A DNA stretch of 64,000 nt, taken from Parelaphostrongylus tenuis (taxonomy: Eukaryota > Nematoda > Chromadorea > Rhabditida > Metastrongylidae). Under the pieces are notes generated by a model. It did no database searches. It saw only the letters and a program-made list of their open reading frames with translations, and was not told where the DNA came from. Position numbers and translations under genes: made by a program. Shown here one piece after another: positions 40,598 to 48,874 of the stretch (positions are counted from its first letter, which is position 1; every line of letters begins with the position of its first letter). Where the stretch lies: contig JAHQIW010003796.1 in assembly GCA_019055375.1 (NCBI GenBank), positions 31,714 through 95,713 of the forward strand. Direction: 5' to 3'.

Positions 40598-42793
40598 CTA
40601 AAAAAAATTACAAGCTATGAGTAATGGATAACCTATAACTTGATAAAGTTAAAACTATTAATTCGTCCCAAAACTTTTGGTACAAGAGCAATAAACACGA
40701 GATTTTTTAACCAAAAGTACTTAAAACTGCATAATGTTGATATCGTTCAATTGCTCATTTTTTCGTAAACATTTTTGCACACAACTTTCCCATACCATAC
40801 TTCAAAATGGAGCGGTCTTGAGAAGGAATTCGCTTGCTACTCATGCACGAATGGCGTGTAGGGGAAAATGCTAGCGAACCGGCGCGCAAGGATAATGTAA
40901 AAAGGGGCCATGATGTGGTTGCAGAAGAAGGGATGGCTAAGAAGTAGTTCACGAAGTTCAAATCTAGAGAGAACAGTTTGAAGGATCAGTCGCGCTAGGG
41001 ACGTTCACAGTAAGCCCCATTATTTATGTGTTGTGTACCTCTTCACTAGCATTTTCCCCCATGCGCCATTCGTACAGGAGTAATAAACGATCTTGTCCCT
41101 ACGAAAGCTCCATCTTAAAGCAAATTATATACCTAAGTGTTCGCAAGACAACGCACAATTGAGCGATACCAAAACTGCAATTTTAACTACCTCAGGCTAG
41201 TAAATTTTGTGCTTATTACTCGAGTGCCAACTTTATGGAACCTAGTAGAAAAATTACAAATTAATGTTGAAGAAGATACAAATGCTTTAACAATCTAACA
41301 ACTAATGATGGAAATACCAGTGGCGACATCGGCAATATCAGTAACAAATTTCAATCTTTGTACACCTTTTAAATAAGCAAAGTAAATTTGTTTGTGTAAA
41401 ATTCATACGCTACTACAAGAACACGAGAGCTAGAGCTAGAAGAACCACGCCATCCACCTTGCTCTATGCTAAGATCATTCGCATTGCCACAATTTCTGCA
41501 TGGCTCACCGTCGCTTGAGTAAAAATTTTCACATACTTTCATCTGAAGAACAGAGATCAGTAGACACAATAACAATAATAATAATAGGTTCATGAGAATT
41601 GACAAAAGCAATCAAAACATAATGTACCCTTCGTAAAAGTTGCTTGAGATAACTCCAAGCATCAGCCGAGTTCTTTACACAAGGAATGAAGCGACAACAG
41701 GGAGTGCCATAGCTGTGAGCTGCAAAACTAAGGTTTTGCGAACTTATTAGGAAGAAAACCAAATGTTCTTTTATACAATGCGGAAAGAAATGGAAAAACG
41801 ACCCATTTCACCGGACAAGAACTTTTCATAGGAGCGTTAGAAATTATTCGATATCTTAGATCTCAGGCTACTGCACTAGATGCTCCCATTTTGAGAAGAC
41901 CCTTTCTTGAAGCTCTAATTTTCAAAGTAAAATTCTGTTTGACATCTGTTGCGCACTTCAACTGTATTAACGCGTGGACGAAATCCCGTAGTACTAGAGT
42001 CGATCGTTTTATCTGGGATTTCTTCCGATTGGCGATGGTCAGACGTGCTGAAGCATGCGCCCTCAGCCACTAACTACCTTGAGTCTCTTGGATTTTACTA
42101 GGTTGATTTTTTTACTGCTCAACTGATTTTCAGTGACGTGATACGCTGTGAAGTATTGTTACGGTTCACAACGTACTCTACCAAGAACTAAAATGACAAT
42201 TTGTGCAGGAGATTACAGATACAGACACCAAGATTGCTTGAAAATGCTTTTAAATGCTGACAGCAATGTGACTGTGTGGTAAAAGACAACTATCCGAAAG
42301 AACAAAGCTCTCGTCATCGATCAATCCTTGAGAGATGCGCCGTACACTCGAGTTTGTGTTTTGTCAAAAGTGACTGAATGCATATCTGGCCGTTACAATG
42401 ATTTGCGGTAGGCTGTCAATGTACAATATCAGTGCTGCTGTTCTCCTAGACAAGTCTGGTATCAATATCCTGCCCAAAAGTATGGAAGGTTTTGCGAGCG
42501 ATAGGTGTGGAATCGAACGCATGTCTATAACCAGTAAGCCATGCAACCTCTTTACAAATTGCCTCTCAATATAATTCAGGAAAAAGTTAAAATTTCATAG
42601 ACCAACCAGTTACTGATAATATTTGTGTGAATTCTGAAGGTTGAATCATATTCAATACCGCGCTGTCGTCTGTTGAACAATTCAGAAGCTGTTGTACAGC
42701 TTCTCGGAGAGTATGATGCGTAGCATATGGCCCGAATTTGCGACGAATCCCAGCAACCTTCAAATAGTACTCAGCTGGAAGCATATTGCACAA
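40299..42793 (-). CDS. C-terminal exons of a Polycomb-like protein: SLED-like, Cys-rich and SAM domains
   Basis: Proposed exons on the minus strand: 42,793-42,614; 41,719-41,628; 41,542-41,425; 40,597-40,494; 40,433 to 40,350 (donor AAG|GTGAAA) or to a stop at 40,299. The first reads AEYYLKVAGIRRKFGPYATH then HTLREAVQQLLNCSTDDSAV and LNMI, resembling the SLED domain of Scm-type Polycomb proteins (FGPG...LREVVQ...DCA...VL). The last two form a SAM domain. SLED then SAM is the order in Scm-like proteins, which act in chromatin repression; MBT repeats were not found. The last four exons join in phase. The SLED-like exon ends in phase 0 at its best donor (TCA|GTAACT) and fits exon two only with a weaker donor ACTG|GTTGG, so an exon may be missing. 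A nematode SAM protein such as SOP-2 is an alternative. Confidence 0.5.
40750..41190. repeat. Dispersed repeat R5, copy 2, with inverted piece
   Basis: TTCGCTTGCTACTCATGCAC and the following ATGGCGTGTAGGGGAAAATG match 33,375-33,420. The latter returns inverted at about 41,045-41,085 (CATTTTCCCCCATGCGCCAT). The end block ATATACCTAAGTGTTCGCAA with CACAATTGAGCGATACC matches 33,495-33,535. It lies in the intron before the SAM exons. Confidence 0.5.
41425..41719 (-). CDS. Cys-rich exon pair between SLED-like and SAM exons
   Basis: Exon 41,719-41,628 (acceptor GTTTTGCAG, donor AGG|GTACAT) reads HSYGTPCCRFIPCVKNSADA and WSYLKQLLRR. After an 85-bp intron (acceptor GTTCTTCAG) exon 41,542-41,425 reads MKVCENFYSSDGEPCRNCGN, ANDLSIEQGGWRGSSSSSS, ending C|GTGTTC in phase 1. 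That base plus two from the SAM exon make a Leu codon, so the frame holds. Seven cysteines, with CRNCG at the end, hint at a metal-binding module; it is not a standard FCS finger. A serine run leads into SAM. Confidence 0.5.
42365..42550 (-). mobile_element. tRNA-derived SINE, S1-like, minus strand, decayed
   Basis: Contains ATCAGTGCTGCTGTTCTCCT, TGGAAGGTTTTGCGAGCGA and TGGAATCGAACGCATG (box B on the minus strand), then a decayed head at 42,535. Lies in an intron of the SAM gene. Confidence 0.45.
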
Positions 42794-42989
42794 CTACTGA
42801 GACACAATTTCAAAGTTCAACTAGTCGAAGCGAATTTAGATGTAAACTACGTGAAAGAATATCAATTATCGTCTTATAACACACAAATACCGCCCTGTAG
42901 TCAGAGGCCTCAACAAGCACAAAACTTAACACTAAAATCAGATTTTCTAGAACAAGGATTACATACCCAACAAAGTTTATTAGTCTGCA

Positions 42990-43205
42990 AAACTTTGACT
43001 GCGGACGGAAGTTGAACCCGCGTTCCATCCAAACTAGATGGAGAGGAAGGGAAAGACGTAATACCACTACACCACCGAGGCCACCACATTAATAGCACTC
43101 TTTCCTCGATACAAACTATCGTAGCTGTCAGCGACCACAGTTTAACGGGTTTAGTCTAATAAGAACATATCGCTGTTAATCCCAGTTACGCTGACAGCTA
43201 GTGAA
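42990..43205 (-). repeat. Hairpin plus tRNA-like element, relative of the 55-kb array unit
   Basis: On the minus strand an inverted pair AGCTGTCAGC / GCTGACAGCT (43,196-43,112) is followed by GCCTCGGTGGTGTAGTGGT (43,082-43,064) with an intact box A. A long stem CCATCTAGTTTGGATGG and GCGGGTTCAACTTCCGT (degenerate box B) come next. The order hairpin then tRNA-like, and the shared AACTGGG and ACCCG blocks, match the tandem units at 54.9-56.5 kb. The anticodon arm is replaced. Confidence 0.65.
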
Positions 43206-43250
43206 CATTATATAATCGCCGATTCTTCATTTAAACGTTTTTAGCCCTGA

Positions 43251-43505
43251 TGGGGCGCGGCGCCGTGGTCGAGTGGTTTGATGCTCGTCGCGGCGCGTAT
43301 GGGAACTAACATCACCTTTAAAACTTTCTGGCAGTCAACAGCTAATACTACGTGGAACGCCACAGCCAGGTTACCCTCGAGACTACAATGAGACGCGCTC
43401 AACCAGTATTCGACGACGTTTAAGAAGACGAAAAAACGATTAAACCGTAGAAGTTGAAATCCTCACACTAGAAAAGAAACTGTGAAAACGAATAAAGTGT
43501 TTAAA
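43251..43505 (+). mobile_element. tRNA-derived SINE, family S2 (fullest copy)
   Basis: CGCCGTGGTCGAGTGGTTTG is a tRNA-type box A region. Next come CGTCGCGGCGCG, TCTGGCAGTCAACAGC, TACAATGAGACGCGCTCAAC, TTTAAGAAGACGAAAAAACG and an AAAGTG end. The S2 copies at 20,660, 47,805 and 52,910 share these blocks. Confidence 0.7.
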
Positions 43506-43619
43506 GTAGGACATCAAATTGTGATGGCGTAATAGCTTATTCACTCTTGTCAGTGATGGGCAGAACTTTCGACCTGATGCAAAACTTTTACTTTCGTTTC
43601 ACTCCTCCAAGGAGTGTTT

Positions 43620-44100
43620 CTCCAGGTGTTTCGATCTTGCGATCTCGTCAGTCGGGCAGTTGCCCTTTCTCGTCTTTTGCTAATCTCTGTGGGTGCTCCA
43701 GTCCCCACAATAAGAGTTAGTGACGACGTACGTTTTACACTCTATGTCCATTGAAGAACTCACCAAACACAGAGTGTTGTACACTCGAATGCTCGTGGTT
43801 AGTATATTTAATATAACATATCTTTCATTTCGAGTGTTTTCTTAATACCACAGCTCAAATTTCAAATGCCTGATAATCATTATTTGAGCCACGCATGCGT
43901 CGTCGCAAACGTACGTCGTCGCTAACTCTTATTGTGGGGACTGGAGCACCCACAGAGATTAGCAAAAGACGAGAAAGGGCAACTGCCCGACTGACGAGAT
44001 CGCAAGATCGAAACACGTGTATAGGGCTCTATAAGTCAGCCCTCATTGACAGACCACTGACATGCGTGGCTCAAATAATGATTATCAGGCATATTCGTCT
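43620..44100. mobile_element. MITE family M2, foldback arrangement
   Basis: An inverted M2 body (43,625-43,895) is followed by a direct one (43,915-44,095). GTGTTTCGATCTTGCGATCT at the left mirrors AGATCGCAAGATCGAAACAC at the right, and CCAGTCCCCACAATAAGAGT mirrors ACTCTTATTGTGGGGACTGG. The same inverted-then-direct arrangement is at 58,470-58,985. Any open frame here is a by-product of the element. Confidence 0.8.
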
Positions 44101-44116
44101 TCACAGTATTTTTTTT

Positions 44117-44340
44117 CTGACCGTGCGGATCCCAGCACTTTTGTCGTTCCAGTGTTTCTTCGCCTTCTTCTAGAACGTCGCAGAATAATGTTTGAGCACG
44201 CCTCCTTGCATCTCGGGGATAAGGTGGCTGTGGCGTTTCATGAGGCATTCGTTATTAATTGCGGGACAGTGTTAGGGGTGTGGTTCAGCCCCACGCGCGC
44301 CGCGATGAGCATCGTAACCACTCAGCCGCAGCGTCGTCTC
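44117..44340. CDS. Open frames on both strands, one possibly coding
   Basis: The minus strand (44,248-44,117) reads MPHETPQPPYPRDARRRAQT, LFCDVLEEGEETLERQKCWD and PHGQ. The plus strand reads RIMFEHASLHLGDKVAVAFH and EAFVINCGTVLGVWFSPTRA. Both have protein-like composition, but only one can be real. There is no recognised domain or clear splice site. It sits between a MITE and a hairpin repeat, so it may be repeat-derived. Confidence 0.2.
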
Positions 44341-44540
44341 GGATAATAACGCTTTCAGGACCATGGAGCCACGGCCTCCTCATTTTCAAGCGGTAATTCT
44401 GGGGCGGTTCACATTCTCCGTATACCCTACCCTCAACTGCTGCGTCTAATAGTGCCACGATGAGAGTTAGAGATGAGCAGATCATCCACAGTTGCCAGAT
44501 AGAGACGTAGAGGTTGTAGGTCCATGGTCAAGAAGAAATT
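44340..44540. repeat. Hairpin repeat R3
   Basis: Contains AACGCTTTCAGGACCATGGA, CCTACCCTCAACTGCTGCGT, ACGATGAGAGTTAGAGATGA and the end block GGTCCATGGTCAAGAAG. It shares its architecture with other R3 copies. Confidence 0.5.
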
Positions 44541-44718
44541 AAAAAATATGTGTAATTATTTACCATAAACTTCAGAAAAACGCTTACCATCATGGAATTC
44601 AAGTGAGGTCCGAGATTACATGAGTGGTTGACATAAACCGTCACTGGAATACCTAACGATGTATAAAAATACTTGAATAAATGTACAAAAGTACTCGATT
44701 ATACAACGAATTTTGCAG

Positions 44719-45139
44719 GAAAACGTCTGATAAACTCACTTAATCTTTCTTTGAGAGGGACTTTCTCTACGAATAGAAGCACGAAGTCGTGGGGCCCTTC
44801 ACTATTGGAACTATTCAGTGCCAACGATGACGGCGGCAACAATGACATAGTGGATGTCGACGACAATGAAATGGTGGATGTCGACGACAATGGCATGGTG
44901 GTGGATGTCGACACAATGAAATGGTGGATGTCGACGACAATGGCATGGTAGTGGATGTCGACGACAATGAAATGGTGGATGTCGATGACAATGGCATGGT
45001 GGTGGATGTCGACGACAATGAAATGGTGGATGTCGACGACAATGAAATGGTGGATGTCGACGACAATGGCATGGTGGTGGATGTCGACGATGCTGACGCA
45101 GTTTCCTCGGCTTTTTCGTGTTCGAGTTTCGGAAAGATG
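44719..45139 (+). CDS. Possible exon with acidic VDVDDN repeats, frameshifted
   Basis: After an acceptor GAATTTTGCAG the plus strand reads KRLINSLNLSLRGTFSTNRS, TKSWGPSLLELFSANDDGGN, then Asp-rich repeats VDVDDNEM and VDVDDNGMV. A one-base deletion in the third unit (GTCGACACAATG for GTCGACGACAATG, about 44,908-44,920) moves the acidic frame; the shifted frame continues VDVDDN units and ends VDVDDADAVSSAFSCSSFGKM, stop. If real, it is a low-complexity acidic protein or a pseudogene. The minus strand is also open (VDIHH repeats), a simple consequence of the repeat. Confidence 0.25.
44843..45090 (+). repeat. Minisatellite of ten 24/27-bp units
   Basis: Ten units of GTGGATGTCGACGACAATGR followed by AATG (24 bp) or GCATGGTG (27 bp). 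The short and long forms mostly alternate. One unit has a 1-bp deletion and one has GATGAC for GACGAC. The last is diverged (GACGATGCTGACGCA). Confidence 0.9.
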
Positions 45140-45224
45140 TGATATGACGTAGTCTGGAATTATGAGGCACTTGAATTCGTAATTTAGATAAGGATCACAA
45201 AGAACTGACGAACTTTTAGTTAGT

Positions 45225-45485
45225 CCTTTGAGATCGTGGACCCACCTCCTCCGCATCTTTAACCCCCAGCGTAAAAACGCATCGAATTTATTACTGTATT
45301 ATTCAGACTATATTATTGTTATTATTTCCCTACTTATAACAACATAATACATTTTCATATAACAAAGGAAAATAGCACCAATAATACAATGGATATAATA
45401 CCATTATACACTCAATGAGCGTCTCTCTCGCTGAGAGTTAGAGATGCAGAGGAGGTGGATCCACGGTCCCAAAAGGGTTACGGAT
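45225..45485. repeat. Hairpin repeat R3, clear inverted arms
   Basis: CCTTTGAGATCGTGGACCCA with CCTCCTCCGCATCTTTAACC at the left mirrors GAGTTAGAGATGCAGAGGAG with GTGGATCCACGGTCCCAAAA at the right. The loop is AT-rich, 45,290-45,410. Confidence 0.7.
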
Positions 45486-45579
45486 GAACGATTTTCTTGG
45501 GAGGTGGCAACTACATATTTGCAAACTTTATCGATGATTTCAACATTTTGTCAACAAGAGCAAAACACTCAACCTAAAC

Positions 45580-46405
45580 TGCTCTCCTATTGCTTGTACG
45601 CTTATATGACTGTCCCTGCAACGGCAGAGACGGTGATTGCATGAGGTAGGCGCTGTTTACTTAAATTCTTGCGAAGCGCAAGGTGAAAATCAAATTGGTG
45701 AGACGGCTAGACCTCTGTATTTTCATAGAAGGACACCTAGCTGACAAAGACGACTCGGTTCTTTTGCGTTATACGGGAACAAATGAGTGTTCCACCCCAA
45801 TTGCTAAATAAGAACTATTCACAAAAGATTTCAAAATGATTCGAAAGCTTGATTAGGGCGGTACATGGCCGTTTTTGAAAAGTTTTGTTCATAATGCTTC
45901 AGCGGAAGGAAGCTAAAAGAACACCTAGTTGACAAACGTAATGCTAAGGCAAACACCCCGCTGGGCCCACATAGGACACGGACGCATAAGGGAGTAGATT
46001 TTGACATACAAGCCACCATTCTTGCGCAGGTACATAAAACATCATCGCGAAAGATTCCAGAAACGTCTGGATTAATACGACCAATCCACAAATAAGCCGA
46101 AAGGAAGAGTGCCTCGCAATATCTCGTCGTATGAACCAGCATATAAGACTGTTGCTTTGATAGGTGAGGCGCATTACGAGACCATGAGATGTCCGTCCAG
46201 TGATCTCCTACTTGAATTATCCAGTGCGAGACATATAAGAAAGCGGTGAGTATGATTGAAGTTGATTTTGTGCTTGATCCGATTGAAACTTGGGTCTGAT
46301 GATTCTTTTATAACAAAGTGACGGAGATGTTTTAGTGACTGGACTGTGGACAACTTAATCTTTCCAGGTTCTGAAGAAAGCGAGAATGCTGAAACGCCAG
46401 CTACT
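45580..46405 (+). mobile_element. Penelope-like element, GIY-YIG end and 3' tail (copy C)
   Basis: Broken frames give CPCNGRDGDCMR near 45,620, then at 45,907-46,090 EHLVDKRNAKANTPLGPHRT, RTHKGVDFDIQATILAQVHK and RKIPETSGLIRPIHK, the second half of a GIY-YIG domain. The middle is rearranged: an EGHLADK piece at 45,730 partly duplicates the EHLVDK piece. The 3' tail has TTTCCAGGTTCTGAAGAAAG, then the stem AGC-GAGAAT-GCT and GAAACGCCAG (46,371-46,400). Confidence 0.75.
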
Positions 46406-46409
46406 TGAA

Positions 46410-47800
46410 CAAGATTCGGTTACAACACCTCTTATCTGGCTTAACCCCTAGGGTACCGCTATAGAAATCGAAGCACGCGGAGCGATTTGCGCGATTCTCT
46501 TTGTATAGTAAAAACGATTTTGCAAGAGAAATTTTTGGAAACTCGTTGCATTACTTCGATAGAACAAGATTTCCTCTACATGCTCATATGCTTTGCGTTG
46601 TGATATATGTCGTGCGTACAGATAAATGCTGGTTTACTATGCAATCATACTGAATCTGGTATTCAATTGTATTGAATTGTACAAAGGAGACCACGATTAC
46701 AAATCTTCAGTTTTGATCTTCCCTAGATCGATACAAGACCCAAGAGTCAACTTAGTGAATAGAAAATGGAACATAGTAAGTAAATCACCAAAAATGATGA
46801 CTCATGTTGTATCGCGATACTAGTTCATCGACAACTCTCACTATAGCTAAGTTTGGTTCTTTCTGATTGAGAAAGAACCTAATTTGCTGGAGAGGAACTT
46901 TTATAGGAGTCTTTGTAATCGTCCTGAGATTTCTAGCTACACCCCACGTCGCCGTCTTCTTCATAACGCCGTGATCTCCATTCAAAACTAGGCATATTAC
47001 TCGCCGGACAGCGCTCTTTTTTTTGGACTATAAGTGATCATAAGATATCGTAGTGCTTCCTAAAGCTAATGCTGTGCTTGAACCATGAAAAGACCGTTTT
47101 TCTGCAACGCAGAGGTAAAATAGTTGGAATTTGAAAATAAGTTGAAAAAGAAATTATGCTCATACATCAAGTTTAGCACCATTTTTGTCATTTTCATACA
47201 TCAATTGTTAACATCAGATTTGACTTATGAGAAGCACATCTCGTCGCCTCTTTACTTCACAATATCCAATTCCAATATTCAGATATATTCGTCTATACTC
47301 CACTTCTTGACCGATCAATGTATGCTGAACGCTTGGCAGTCTACAAAGAGCGCGTGGAAATATAACGTGTCGACCTTAAGAAGGCGATGGTGTATGTCAG
47401 CTACCTATCACCAGACATGACTCTTCAACCGACAACAAACTGGAGCATTCTGAAGAAATCAGAAGAACATGGTCGTTGCAGTAAGTGTTCCCAAAAGATA
47501 GCAGGAGAAAATTCTTCAAGTGCTCCAAAAGCCAAACAAGTACACACAAGGGCAATCTGTGTAAGAGTTTTCTCTGCTTACAACTTTTCAATTTCTTCAT
47601 CCAAAATGTGCTCGTAAGCGTTCTAAGCTTTGAGTAACGATGCATTGTATAATTCAGATTTCATGATGTATATTGTGTACAACGATGAACTGATTATTAA
47701 TTGTTGGTTATGAAAAGTGTTAATTCACACGTAAAAAACGTTAACTGTTGACCGGTACTAATTTGTCGGGTAAATTTATGCTGCTCGATATTGATTTTGG
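46410..47800. other. No convincing gene; R1 copy at 46,830-47,000
   Basis: R1 blocks (GGAGAGGAACTTTTATAGGA and neighbours) are at 46,885-46,990. A plus-strand frame at 47,387-47,617 has a CSKCSQKIAGENSS stretch and a preceding short frame MYAERLAVYKERVEI, which may be a coding remnant. No domain was identified. Confidence 0.35.
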
Positions 47801-47804
47801 GGCA

Positions 47805-47915
47805 CCGTGGCCGAGTGGTTGTGATGCTGGTCGTGGCGCGCGTGAAGCCGAGCTCTATCCCCAACTCTCTCCGACAGTCAACATCAACGTCCTATGGAAA
47901 GTAAAACTAGGTTTT
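47805..47915 (+). mobile_element. tRNA-derived SINE, family S2, truncated
   Basis: GGCACCGTGGCCGAGTGGTT, GGTCGTGGCGCGCG, CCCAACTCTCTCCGACAGTC and CGTCCTATGGAAA match the head half of S2. Confidence 0.65.
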
Positions 47916-48874
47916 TTTTCCTTATCTCGCATATATTTCGCTAGACAAAACTCATTCTTCAGGATACTAGTACTCATTCGATAGCACAAGTTTCGAAGAA
48001 CTCAAAAATATATCGGTTTTTTTGGAAAAGCTTTCTTGATAACGCTTTTTTAGACTATAAGTAATCATTCGATAGGTAATGCTTGCTGATTCTAATGCTG
48101 TGTTTATTTTCTAGAGATACCGTTTCTGTGCAGTGCAGTATGTAGATATGCCACCAGCCAAAGCGGGAACCGATCGATGGTGGTGCGAAAACGGCCACAT
48201 CCGCCCTCGCCCCGTCCCGCCCTCATCGTTCCATAAAAAGGCCAAAAAAACACCTTTTCGAGTATGTGAATCCAACTTACTTTCCTGTTGCACTGCAGAG
48301 AAATGGTCTTTGTAGAAAATAAGCACAGCGTTAGAATCAGCAACGATTATGCTCTCGAATGACTACTCACAGTCACGGAAAGAAACCTGTACGGCGAAAA
48401 ATATGCACGTCTGCAATGTAAGAAATTTGTCGCCTGTAGTAACGGCAAGAAAAGGCTTTTCAAAAAACTGGCGGAATCGGGCTGTACCGTGATGTCTCAG
48501 CATTCGAATGGTAACTAAAACTCCTATAAAAACTTCCTTTCCTGCAAATGAGATAGGTTTTCTATTCCTTCCCTTATAATCAGAAAGAATCTCAATGGTC
48601 AAAAATAGGCGATGCTCGGGGGAAGCACCCTCTCAAGGGCTAAAAGTAGCCTTTTAGAAATCTCTTCCTAAATATTTGGGTTTTACTGACCATAAAATTC
48701 CTTAAAGTGATGATATAAATCTAGACTTCATTGCAAATCTACCATATTTTCAGTGGAGTGCGCCATGCCAGTTGGTCAATCGTGCCATGTTCAAGGCAAA
48801 AAACAACGTGGTACCGAATGCATTTGCAATGTGAGATGAAAGAATAGCTTAAAGAAATCATCGAGTGAGCATAC

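Noticed and set aside
43895..44173. Recurrent frame with ERATARLTRSQDRNTCIGLY, also at 35.0, 35.3 and 58.8 kb
   Set aside because: It recurs in both orientations within palindromic M2 elements and has no start, splice or domain context.
44699..45256. 185-codon minus-strand frame with VDIHHFIV repeats
   Set aside because: It is the antisense reading of the 24/27-bp minisatellite; repeats of length divisible by three stay open in several frames. The acidic plus-strand reading is the more plausible one.
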